Assembly: GCA_023512835.1 (NCBI GenBank)
Contig: CM042090.1
Span: 25,149,783-25,213,782 of the forward strand
Origin: Taxillus chinensis
Lineage: Eukaryota; Streptophyta; Magnoliopsida; Santalales; Loranthaceae
Direction of reading: 5' to 3'
Length of the DNA: 64,000 bases
Under the pieces are notes generated by a model. That model saw only the letters and a program-made list of their open reading frames with translations, did no database searches and had not been told where the DNA came from. Numbering within the stretch: position 1 is the first letter of the stretch; each line of letters starts with the position of its first letter. Both the position numbers and the translations under genes were made by a program. Shown here piece by piece: positions 47,260-59,171 of the stretch.

Positions 47260-49171
47260 GTGTGGTTGGTTGGTGGACGGTGGTGGAATACTGAAGTCAG
47301 GGACTGAGGGTGAGAGGTGGGTTTTGGTAAGTTCTTGTGTGTTTTGTTGATAAATGAGAATATTGTAGCTAGTGGGACATAAAAGTCATTGAGTAGTCTG
47401 GAAAATTAGTGATGAAATTAATTATGGGGGATGGTTGTGGGGGCATGCTTTGCTTTGAAGGCAAGGCAGCAAGCAGCGCCCGAGTTCGTTGAGGTCTGTG
47501 TCATCGTCGTTGTTGTTGTGGGATAGGAACCTGACGCCATAGTGATGACTTGATTTGATTTTGTGGATGTATGCTACTCTAGCTGGCGGGAACGCATTGG
47601 AACATCTGTTGGGTTGGTACTCAGTAGAGCTGCATGCGCAGTGCTTGGCTTTGAAGCAAAGTGAGAAATTGAGTTTGTGATCTGTGATCGGAGCAAATAA
47701 TTGAGTCCTACATCTAATTATTCGTCCATATTTCAGATTCTATCCAATTCCATGTATTCATATTTCATGGTGAGATAAATGTTGGCAACAGTTAAGATTG
47801 AGGTCATCAATTCCTCATTGCTCACCATTTAAAAAAAAAAACAATTAAACGATTGCATACATCAATCCCTTTAGTTAAGCCTACCACGGTAGAGAATATG
47901 AGGTCCGTTTTTGTTTTTGTTTTTGTTTTTATTACAGGCTGCTAAAGCATCTTTGTTTGTCTGTCTGCTCAGGTGCTGGTAGTCCTTTTCATAGGACTGT
48001 TGTGTCATTGTGCTGTCGGACCTTTTATTAATAATAACATTTCCTAACTAGGTAGATATCCAACTAAAGTTAGCCTCTTTGGTGTTAGAAACTAACTATG
48101 CAGACAGAGTTTAACTTTTCCGTGGACAGTAATGGAATCCAATTACAATTTTACACGCAGATAAAAAACAAATTCGTCCGTAGGTGCGATGTAGGAGATC
48201 TTTCCCCTTCCTTTCTCTCATCCGTCTCTGTCCCGCGATCAACTCGTCTGGATAGAAAACGCAAACCCACTAATCCACATAGTAGAGCTCAGCTACCGGG
48301 TCATCGCCCTCGACCCGGATTCCCATACCCTAACATCACCCGAACCGATCTCTCGGAAAACCACTGTAAGCCAGAATTCCTAGATACCAGCATGGATCCC
48401 AAGCTGTTTCCGACTAGGCGCCTAGACGTCAATCCATCGCTCTTCTACAACTGTTTATCCTCAGCTATTAATAGCCTGTTGACGCACAAGTTTTAATCTT
48501 ATTATCCTAGTAATTTGATCGGATTCCACGATGATTGGACAGGTCCGATTAATAGTTTAATTAAAATTAATAAATTACTGCCATGTTAATTGTGCGAGAC
48601 ACCTATACAAAACCAATTTTGTACGCAGCATGACATATAAAATAACCTTGTCAGTTATTAAGACAAGTAGGAAAGGTGTCGTATAAGCTAAAACTCTCAC
48701 CGAAGACACCATATGTTTCACATGAATCTAAATTATTTCATGCTGATAAATAATACTTGAGTATATAACAAGTGGTGTAAACTCCTGCAACAATACACTA
48801 GAGCCACGACAAAGAGGTGGAAACCATTCATACTCAAAGAATAATGCCAAGGAAAGGCATAGTACCGAGCTTTTGTGGAGTATTATATATATGAAGTAAA
48901 AAGACAAATCATGTAAGAGTCCTATCGAAGGTACTACGAAGCTAAGTGAGGTAGCATGTCATACATCAACTTTTTTGTATAACACTTGTAGTGGGAGAGT
49001 TTATACAATATTAATTTTGATGTCTCTTAATGTTGGAGTATATATGTTAATATGTGCCATTGTCGATACCATATTAATTTATATGCCCTCTCATTGAGAT
49101 ATATAGAATTAGTGTCATTGTGTACTTTGTATCAATTTGCATATCTTTTGGTGGTGGAGATGAAATAGTGA
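47260..49171. other. Intergenic with a weak open frame
   Basis: The first few hundred bases are the upstream region of the minus-strand DOMON-b561 gene. 48098-48496 (plus) is open for 132 codons and includes a C/T-rich leader-like part and an ATG at 48393 (MDPKLFPTRRLDVNPSLFY). I recognise no family; it could be a captured or decayed first exon. The rest is AT-rich. Confidence 0.35.
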
Positions 49172-49820
<649 letters not shown>

Positions 49821-50940
49821 TTAAAGGAAAAAAGTATACGTGAAGCAAAGATTTATAGGATAATTTCAACATATATAAAGTTTCCTTTCTATCAATAAAA
49901 GGTTTAATTACAAAAGAACATAGAAGGAGTATAGTGTTATAAATTAGATAGATAAATTTATATTTTAAATTAATATTATTATAAAAATATTAAATAGTTT
50001 ATTTCAGATATTTATTTATTTACTTTTATTGTAATAAAATAATAATATGCTATACATAATATAAATACAAATAAACTTATATAAAATTAAATTTAAATTA
50101 GAACAAACGTGTTATGAGTATTAGTGGGTGTTTGGTTAAATGATATTATTTTTAAAAATAAAATTACTTTTAAAAATAATAGTATAATAAATTTAAAATT
50201 GTTTATAATTAATACAAATTTATCATTTTAGAAAAATTATTTTATTTTTTAAATAAATATAAAAAATCAAACGTAAGAACGGAACGGTGCGGCATAGCGC
50301 CAAAATGCCCGTGCGGCTCTTCGAAAAGACACAAATCAAAACTCGAAATATTAAATAAATAATTTAAATATTCTAATGTTTTTGAAAATTATAACGTAGG
50401 AGACTTCCCGTCAGTCGCGCGGGGGTGTACCGTGTGAGCGTGGTTTGTTGGGTCGTACTCGTACGGTACGGAGAACAGAATGCGGTGGTGGTTGGAAATT
50501 GAAAATTATAAACGTAGGGACTAGGGAGGAGCCTTGTCGACTAAACTGCCCGTCTACCAGCGATGGTCGGACAGTCAGCCATACGTCATGCACACGCCCC
50601 TGGGCCCTGGGCCCTGGGACGGGACGGACAATATTAAAGTAGCCAAGCCAGAATCGGTATTCGGGTTGTCACAGAACCAAAATCAAGGGAGAGGTTCGGT
50701 TGGGCTGCTGACGAGCTCGGTCCGATGCAGCAAATTAAATGGTCCATTCTCGCTTCTTTTCTTCCTATTTCCATTTGTAATTTTGTCTCCTGTCTATTTG
50801 GAGTTTTGTGTTGTCATTGGTCGGTCGGCTACCATGGTCCATGGTTTCTAGATCCAATAATATCAGTCTCCTTGGCTTATTATGCTTTTTTTTTTTAAAA
50901 TAAATAAATAAATTTTTACAGGGAAGAAAAAAAGGGGGGG

Positions 50941-50973
<33 letters not shown>

Positions 50974-51878
50974 AATATATATAAAAAGACTTTATTGGGA
51001 ATAAAAATATTATAATAAGGTTTAATATCAATGTGTTACAATACTGTTACTAACATCCCAACAATACCAAATTGATTTTAACAAATTGCATTTCGTAAAT
51101 ATTATACGAAGTCACCAAGCGTGCAATTAGTAAGATCACTTTTATCCTATATATGAGGGTATTATATATGTCATTATTTTTCGGTTTATCGTACATATTA
51201 TAATACCATTGATTTTGCATTTCGTAAATATTATAAAGTCCCAGGCAATTAGTAAGTCACTTTTATCATGATATTATATATGTCTTTTTTTTTTACTATC
51301 TGAATGGAAATATATTAGTTTTAAAATAAGTGGATGAGGTTTCAGGAGGATTGAGAATGCTACATGATAGTGCAATCGTTCCTTTTACTTGTAGGTTGGG
51401 GTTGAAAATAACCGGTGGAAGAGAAGAAAAACTCACCCAAGGAAGACTTTAGGCTGCCATGCCATTACAACAAAAATTGGATTAAAAAATTATAAAAAGA
51501 AAATGAGTTATAAATGTCTATTTTTTTTTATTTCAAACGAGGATCAAATAGAAAATATATAGTCAAATTTGATTAATTTGTACTTTATAGTTTAAAATTT
51601 TAATAAAATTTATAGTTAAAATATATATTTTAAGTATAATTTGTGATTAATATTATTTTAGGTAAATAAATTTATTGAAATTTATAGCTAGTATACTAGT
51701 AGTGCTCATATCATTATATTCCAACTTAATTTTGTATACATGTTTGTATATCAAATATATATTATATGCTATATATATATATATATTCATGTTTTAAAAA
51801 GAAATATATACACATATATATTATATTTAGAACGAATATATTGATTATTTATTTTTTATAATGACTATATACACTTCT

Positions 51879-51909
<31 letters not shown>

Positions 51910-51939
51910 TCCTTTTTTTCACTTTTGGTTTGGTTCATT
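49821..51939. other. Intergenic, mixed
   Basis: AT-rich on both sides of a GC-richer patch at 50280-50720 that contains a CCCTGGG-type short repeat (50597-50620) but no recognisable gene. A/G homopolymers at 50934-50968 resemble the artefact block on a small scale. Compound AT/TG runs lie at 51771-51786 and 51878-51909. Confidence 0.45.
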
Positions 51940-52450
51940 TTTCTTTTTAAGTTTTTCTTTTAAGGTTTTGACATAGCTATTTAGGTCCACTAAATTATTT
52001 TGCTAGCAATATGTTTTTTGTCCTGATGTTTAACCTCATTTTATTTAAACATGTGAATTTGGTCTTCTAGGTCATTAACCTGTCTGTCGAGCTTTCTAAC
52101 CTTTTCCTCTTTCTTAATAAACGTTTTAGCATGTTATATTTTTTCAAAGTTTTCACGAGCTACTTGTTTATTAAGCTTTTATTTCTTATTTACATTTAGT
52201 TTTTACCATGTGATAGAGGTTGGGCCTTTCCTTTGGTTTATCATCAAAACATTCGTTAACCTCTTCTATGTCGCTATGGTATTCAGTGGCTACCATAGCT
52301 TTCTTATTCTTGCTTTTATCCTTGGAGTATGTAAACTTCTTCTTCTTGTCTTTATCATCTTTGTCTACATCTCTTATTCTCATTGCTTTAGGACATTATG
52401 ATGAATAATGACTACTTTTTTCTATATGTGTAGTAATAAGAGTTCTCCTT
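51940..52450 (-). pseudogene. Decayed retrotransposon gag fragment
   Basis: On the minus strand the frame 52383-52186 reads RIRDVDKDDKDKKKKF and then a Lys-rich stretch with NKKAMVATEYHSDIEEVNEC. Just upstream, codons HYSS-stop-CPKAM resemble the second half of a CCHC zinc knuckle interrupted by a stop. The part after it (about 52140-51990) reads like a Lys/Glu-rich coiled region (KVRKLDRQVNDLEDQ) with stops. This order fits the region after the zinc knuckle in the gag of plant LTR retrotransposons. Non-functional. Confidence 0.55.
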
Positions 52451-52479
52451 CTTTTTCCTCTAGGATGAAGATCTTCAAT

Positions 52480-55330
52480 ACCTTTTTTGCTTATTGCCTG
52501 TGATGCTCTGAAATTTCTATACCGTGGAATTGGGTTGTGACTGCTCATGCCCACACCCAAAAAGTCAAGGGGTTGGTGTAGAACACCTGAATGGGATTAT
52601 AACACGGGTACTATCCCAAGTCTATTTGTATATATTGTACACAACAGGGGTATACAATCATTTGCCCATTTAATAAGCCAAACTTAACTCTAGGTATTAC
52701 ATCATCTCAAGTTCCAAACTGAATTTACAAAGTAATAAAAGAAAAAGGTATGTCCATCACGCAGAGCTTCACCTCAACTTGTTACTTAACTCCAACTAGC
52801 ACCTGAAATAGATTAACTCATAGGAAGGATGAGCAAACTATAGCTCAGTAGGGATTGAGTTTCCCAGGTCCATCATAAAACTCCTGTAACACTACATGTC
52901 AAGTGTATGATTGTGCTTGTGTAATGATAAATGCAATAAAACAATCATAATCATCAAACATTTACCACATGCCCGCACTGGAAGGTAGAGGACATCTTGC
53001 CACAATGACAACACTGTCATATTCTATCTAGGGGAATATTGCATGTTCACTTAAGCAACATTTTCTACTTAAGTTTGACATCATGACTCTGAGTCCACAG
53101 ATCACGTCCCTACACTTGGAAATGGGTATAGACTTATCCCACCATCGTGAGTGCTACACCATTCCATACAAGGGCTCAACAGTCCTACTAACTAATACAC
53201 ACGGGAACAATAATCCTACTAGCCATAACCCAAGGTGCGGTAATCTTATTTGACAATACAAAGGCTCAGAAGTCTATCTGACTGAACCACAATAATCAAT
53301 ACAATTCACCACTAAATTATAAATTTACATGATTGTCTCGGGTAACATCTTTAAGTGAAAAGAGGGTTCACATCACAGTTCACAATGTCAGGGCTCATCA
53401 TTAACACATAAGCAGTACAGTTAACCATATAAAACACACTTAGAGTCCCTTTTTTGGTCACTGGGGTCACCTATTCATTTTTACAATCAATCTCAAACTT
53501 ACAAAGTCAACAAAATTCTCAAGCTAGATATTCCTAGTTAGCCCCTCGAGCTGTAAACCCTAAAACCTGCAGCATTGACTTAACCCAATATGCCTGCCAC
53601 GGGCCCTCTTGCGGCTTGTGGCCCAACTCGCAATACAAGCCTGCGGCTCAACCCGTGACCCGTTCCTAGAAAAATAATATAATAAAACGATGCTAGTTAG
53701 AATTGAACCCAAGACTTCCTTTCAATCACAACAATGGCCTAACCACTAAGCTAGATGACTATTATTTTCATGTAATCAAAATATATACTTAACATTTTGG
53801 TCATCTAAGTTACACCAACATACATATATAATCTTACATATATATTTATCAATGCACATACATGCCAACACCATTTATTTTATGGAATCTAGGTTTAAAA
53901 TTATGCTAGAAACACGATTTCTCACCTTAAAAGCGCTTAAAACCACAATCTTAATCACCCATATCCAACAGGTCGACTTTACATTGCATTCTGATGCCTC
54001 CACCACTCTCTAACTCTCTGTTAATTGACAAAAACATGAAAAGAAGACTTTAGGGCGCTTTTTATAATCGGGCTCAAATACAGTTGCACTCAAGCACTGC
54101 TTAAGAAGGTTTACTTATCCCACAAGCAACACATCCTCCTTAGAGTTTCACATCAATTAGGACACTATTAACTTATCATTTGAGAAACCACTTTTAATCT
54201 AACAAAATAACAAAAGAGTCCATTTAAAATCAAATCCCATTTTTTTTATTTTCACAGTAAAATATTTTAATTAAATGAACCCAAAACAACATCTCAAATG
54301 ACAAAATTATCCTTTGGGGCCTTAAAATCCAAATCAGGCCCAAATAAAATCAAAATTCTCATTTAATGTGTACATTACTGTTAGACCTCATTTTGACCAA
54401 GTCAAATTACGACCATACTCAGTAGAAACTACTCTGGAAGACCTCAAAATGCCCCAAGGTTAGAACTAAATGATAAAGGCTGAAAATCTAAAGAGTAACA
54501 CACTGCGTATTCAATTCTAAGAAGAAATAAAAAAGTTATGGTTATTTTGAAGTTGATTGTGTACGAATGTGGGTTATATAGCTAACGCGTAATGCCTTGT
54601 TTTGCCAATAACTCCTTCAATACTTGTTAGAATTGAACAAAGTCAATTTCGTTGGTTAGCTAACATTGTTATCTATCATTTACAACTGATTTAAGGTTAT
54701 TCTGATCTATATAAAATTAGTTATAATTTTTTGAAGTTAGTAATCAAGTTTGGATGGGATAGCCAGTACACAAGCCTTGGTTTTACTAATAACTTTCTCA
54801 ATTCTTACCGGAATCGATCAAGGTTAACTGCGTTGGTTAGATAATGTCTTTATATATCATTTACAACTAATTTTAGGCCATTCCGATCTGCATGCAATTA
54901 GTTATAATTATCGAAACTAACGGGCAAAATGTTCACTTTGCCATGTACTACTGTATGGTTTTTCCCAACTTTGTCCCAAATGTATGATTCTTTTTGAGTG
55001 ATTCCAATTTTAGAATATAGAAAACCGAATTTAGAGAAAAAAAGACCAATTTGACTATAATCCGAGCTCTGTGGAGAAAGTTATGAATTTTTGAAGTTGT
55101 ACCAGAAATCTGCCTTATTTTTCATAATTTTACTTTTTCATATGCATGTTTGTCCCACATTGACAGTTTTGTTTCTCCTTGGTCCAGTATATATACAAAG
55201 TCACTTTCCTTACACAACAAATGAGTACAAAGGAGGTTCAAGGAAATCCAAGTTGAGTCACTAGCTGGCGGTCAAGCCTAGTTTTATAATTTTTAAACGA
55301 TATTCAGGCATTAACTTCTTTCTTGGGTAC
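52480..55330. other. Decayed LTR-retrotransposon-like non-coding DNA
   Basis: Long, non-coding, balanced composition. Words such as AACTATAGCTCAGTAGG (52836-52852) and TCCCAGGTCCATCATAAAAC (52862) have the look of plant LTR sequence. A TATA-like GTATATATACAAAG lies near 55187. The word AATGACAAAATTATCCTTT (54297) recurs at 22762. Ends and target duplications were not found. Assignment is by texture and internal matches only. Confidence 0.4.
53699..53753 (-). repeat. tRNA-like box A and box B (SINE or tRNA relic)
   Basis: On the minus strand TAGCTTAGTGGTTAGG (box A-like, 53753-53738) is followed about 30 bases later by GGGTTCAATTCT (box B-like, 53710-53699). This is the internal Pol III promoter arrangement of a tRNA or tRNA-derived SINE, but no complete cloverleaf is seen. 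Confidence 0.5.
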
Positions 55331-55814
55331 CAGGAAAATGGAATTTCAATATGCAAAAATGTTTGAAAAATAAAATGTTTTCATATTTATGTTTTAAAGT
55401 ATCATTTTTGAAAATAATTTTAAAATATTTTAAAACATTTTAAAACAAGCCTTATATTTTCTTTTGAAAGCTAAAAAATTATTTCAAAACAAACATATAA
55501 CCATATAATTTAATTAAAGGTTTTGAATGTACAAGTAAAATAATGCAAATTTATCAATTATATATAGTGTCTTAAATTCATATAAAACACACAAATTATC
55601 AAAATATAACAAATTATAATTGATTATATACAATATGATAACAAAAATCTCCTATAATCTTTAATCGATGGTATATTATCTCACATTAAAATTATTTTGA
55701 AAGAAATTACCGGGACCATTATGGGAGTAAGCCGTTTTTATTGATTAATCTGTATTCGGACTGGTATAAATAGACAAGATTAGTGAACGACAGTCTAATG
55801 ATTAAATTTTGTAG

Positions 55815-55970
55815 AGTAATGCTACTTGCGTTACATATTTTAAGAACTGCATTAATCATTTGTATTTTTATCAAAATGATATAGTTTTGATTAAAATTTT
55901 ATTAATTAAAATGATATCATTTTGATAAAAATACAAAAAAATTGCAATGTAATCTTAAAAACTGCAAATA
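55815..55970. mobile_element. Hairpin-type MITE remnant
   Basis: An inverted repeat with a stretch of over 20 matching bases: TTGTATTTTTATCAAAATGA (from 55860) and its complement at 55911-55937, separated by about 28 bases. Outer arms with TAAGAACTGCA- and TTAAAAACTGCA-type words are weaker. AT-rich, non-coding. Confidence 0.6.
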
Positions 55971-56413
55971 AATTTATTCAATATGTTATATGAATAGGAA
56001 ATTTTAATTAACCACGAGGGGAGTTTGTTTTTTGAAAAATAGTTAAATATTATTAGAAGAAAAGAATAAAGGCGCGAGGAACCCTGGGTACAAGGCGGTG
56101 GTATTGTTCATATCAAATTTCACACTCATAAATCGAGTACATTTAGGGGAAGAAAAGTGTTTGTTTTTCCTTTAAAAGAAAAATTAAAATGTTTTAATTT
56201 TTTTTGAGAAAAAAAAGAGTCAAGGGGGCTAAAAGTAAAACTTGCTAAAAAGACGACTTTTCAGTCCGAAATAAATAAATGAAGGAAAAGAAAGGTAGTA
56301 GCTGAGGTAAGGTAGGACTTCTCTTCTCTGAACCCATCCAAACAAAAATAAATAGAAAGAAAGAAATAGGGAGGGTGGACTCGGACTTGTATTGCGTGTT
56401 GTAACCACACGCA

Positions 56414-56438
56414 TCTCTCTCTCTCTCTCTCTCTCTCT
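56414..56438. repeat. (TC)n microsatellite upstream of second DOMON-b561 gene
   Basis: Uninterrupted TC/CT run about 420 bases upstream of the start codon; CT runs in this position often lie in plant promoters or leaders. Confidence 0.9.
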
Positions 56439-56854
56439 GTTTGGGTATGTTCCTACTGGTTTCCAATAGGCGGTGCGGCCCGATATATTTATATATATAT
56501 AGACTGCACACAGCACATGTCCAACCCCAAGCACAACCTACGCCCAACCGAGCAACACGGTTTCTTCAATTCCCCTCCGAAACCAATTTGTCTTTCTCAT
56601 TACAAACCTCCATCCCTGCGCGCCTGCCTCTCCCTCTGTTTCTCAGGTTCAGGTCCCCAATTCTTTCTGGGTGCGTCAGCGTCAGGAAAGACCGTAGAAA
56701 CCAGGATAGGATAGATTGATTCCTCATGAATCTGTGAGGAAAATAAAAATCAAAAATCAAAAACCGAAATCTGGGCGGTTTCATCGCTGAAAATCGAGGC
56801 ATACCCTGGTGACAAAAGCCCAGATTTCTGTTAGAAATTTCCCATCATCGCCGT

Positions 56855-58377
56855 ATGGAGAGTTCTCTCGTGAAAGCCTTGGCCTTCTCCTCGGCTGTGT
56901 TTTTCCTGTTGTCGGCCTCGGCCTCTGCTCAGGCGCAGCAGGGATGCGGGGTGCAGACATTCTCCAACGGCCTTGCGTACGAGCTGTGTACGGGCCTCCC
57001 CGTCCTCGGGTGCTCCATACACTGGAACCGCAACCCCAACGCCACCGTGAGCGTCGCGTACACGTGTTCGGGGATCAGCGCGTCGGCCCGGGGGTGGATG
57101 GCGTGGGGGCCAAACCTCAGCGGCGGCAGGATGGTCGGGACCCAGGCGCTGGTCGGGTACGTGGACGCCAACGGGCAGGCGAAGGCGCACACGACGGATA
57201 TCACGGAGTACAGGACGTCCCTGGCGGAGACCAATCTGACCTTTCCGGTGACGGGCATCAAGGCGGAGCTTAGCAGCAGCGGGCTGGTGGTGTTCGCCAC
57301 GCTCCAGCTGCCGAGCAACTTTTCGGGGATGACCCAGGTGTGGCAGATGGGGCCAATGAATGGAGACACTCTGGGAGCGCACTCCTTCTCTGGAGATAAT
57401 GTGCGGTCTGTGGCGTCGTGGGATATTACCACTGGAACAACTTCCACTACTGTCGGAGTTCCCAGGCTTCATCGTAAAAATGTAAGATTTTTTTTATTTT
57501 ATTTTAAAAATTGTTGTTTTGTTGTATTTATACCCCTGTTTGATTCAAGCAATTCATCAATATTGCTCCTTTTCATCTACCTGAGAACTTGGGAAAAATT
57601 CATTGGGATTAAATGGTGGAATTGAATTTTCAGGTTCATGGAGTGTTGAACGCAGTAAGCTGGGGCATTCTATTGCCTATAGGTGCCATGACAGCCAGGT
57701 ACTTGAAGGTGTCCAGGGCTGCTGACCCGGCATGGTTCTACCTCCATGTCACCTGCCAGACCGCGGCCTACGCTATTGGTGTTGCCGGGTGGGGCACTGG
57801 CCTCAAGCTCGGCAGCGACTCTGCTGGTATCAAATACAGCGCCCACAGAAACATCGGCACCGTTCTCTTTTGCCTTGGAACACTTCAGGTCCTTCGCTAC
57901 TTTCCCCCTTCAATATTTGATATCGCAGTAGTAACTTTGTGATAATATAAAACACACGCACGCGAGCGATTTCAGTATATCTAAATCAGACAAACACATG
58001 CAGATGGCCTTCTATATGAGCCACGACTCCCCACAAACTTCAATGACTAACTAATCATATGATGCGTGTCGTGTGATATGCAGGTGTTTGCTTTGCTTCT
58101 GAGGCCTAAGAAAGATCACAAATTAAGATTGTACTGGAACATTTACCATCACTCCACGGGGTACGCTGTCATAATCCTAAGCATTATTAACATCTACAAG
58201 GGCTTCGACATCCTCGACCCGGAGAAGAAGTGGAAGAGAGCCTATACCGGCATCATCATAGCCCTCGGTGGATTGGCAGCCTTGCTGGAGGCATTCACAT
58301 GGGTTGTGGTGCTGAGGAGAAACAAAAATGACTCCGAGAAGACCCACCACAGCAATAATGGAGTGAATGCATTGTAG
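56855..58377 (+). CDS. DOMON and cytochrome b561 domain protein, three exons
   Basis: Exons 56855-57481, 57634-57888 and 58084-58377 encode 391 residues in phase. A signal peptide (1 to about 27, [13 protein letters not shown]) precedes an AIR12-like DOMON domain ([20 protein letters not shown]), then a five-helix cytochrome b561 core in exons 2-3. Candidate heme histidines are in VHGVLN (211), FYLHVT (247), SAHRNIG (280) and YHHSTGY (316). Role as for the family: trans-plasma-membrane electron transfer, ascorbate-linked. It carries the auxin-responsive-like [15 protein letters not shown] opening. A TATA-type run lies at 56483-56499. It differs from the neighbour at 46 kb in intron number and in the linker after the DOMON domain, so they are likely different subfamilies rather than a fresh duplication. 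Confidence 0.95.
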
Positions 58378-59171
58378 AAACATTATTAGAGAGGAAATTT
58401 GCTTTTCTTGTTCATGCTTCGTCCGTGAAGCGTTTTGGGATTTGAGTTTTAACCCCTTTGTTGTTATGAGGGGTATTCCTGGCTTGCTTGCTCGGCCTTC
58501 GTTTCTTTTTCACCTATCCTAGACTAGTCTTCTTTCTTTGCATGTGTATTGCTAGCTGTAGTACTTTTGTTAAATGATTATTTATTTATTTATGTTTAAA
58601 TAAATACATTACTTACTTTCTTTTAAATTTGATGTTTCTCGATTTTTCAAATATAATGCATTTTTCTAGTTATCATACCAGGACCATGCGAGGTCAAAAG
58701 GCCCAAGTGGCCACCAAGAATTGAATAGTATTTGAAGTTATTTGATCAACCATCATTCATTCCTAACCAGGAAGAAGCAAAACAGGACAGCAACAAAACA
58801 AAAAGGTAACAGTGAGAGAGAAGTTATGGGGGAGGCAAAACCAGAGCCCTGATTATTTTCTACACACAGTTTGGTCTTGTTAAAATCTATCTGTAAGAGC
58901 AAAATTCAGTCTCACTACTCACTAGAAGTGCGTAATGAGTATGAAACCAAAAACACTATCATTATCACCAATACGAACTTATATTTACAATGAAACCCAA
59001 AAAAAAAAAAAACACGGAACGAGATGTTACAGATCTTCAATAGATTTAAAATAAAAAAAAAGAAAACAAACAAACAAACACCGGGACAATTAAGTAACAA
59101 AGTGTTCTCAAGAAGGAGCTATGCAATTTTGACTCCCAAAAGAGAGTGATCTACAAATTTCAGCCGTGTAA
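58378..59171. other. Convergent 3' region between DOMON-b561 and MO25 genes
   Basis: 3' UTR of the plus-strand gene (to about 58600), then AT-rich sequence and the 3' UTR of the minus-strand MO25 gene. No other gene seen. Confidence 0.5.

Noticed and set aside
56809..57472. Overlapping frames opposite or alongside exon 1 of the second DOMON-b561 gene
   Set aside because: Shadows of a GC-rich exon; the 56855 frame joins the b561 exons in phase and has a signal peptide.
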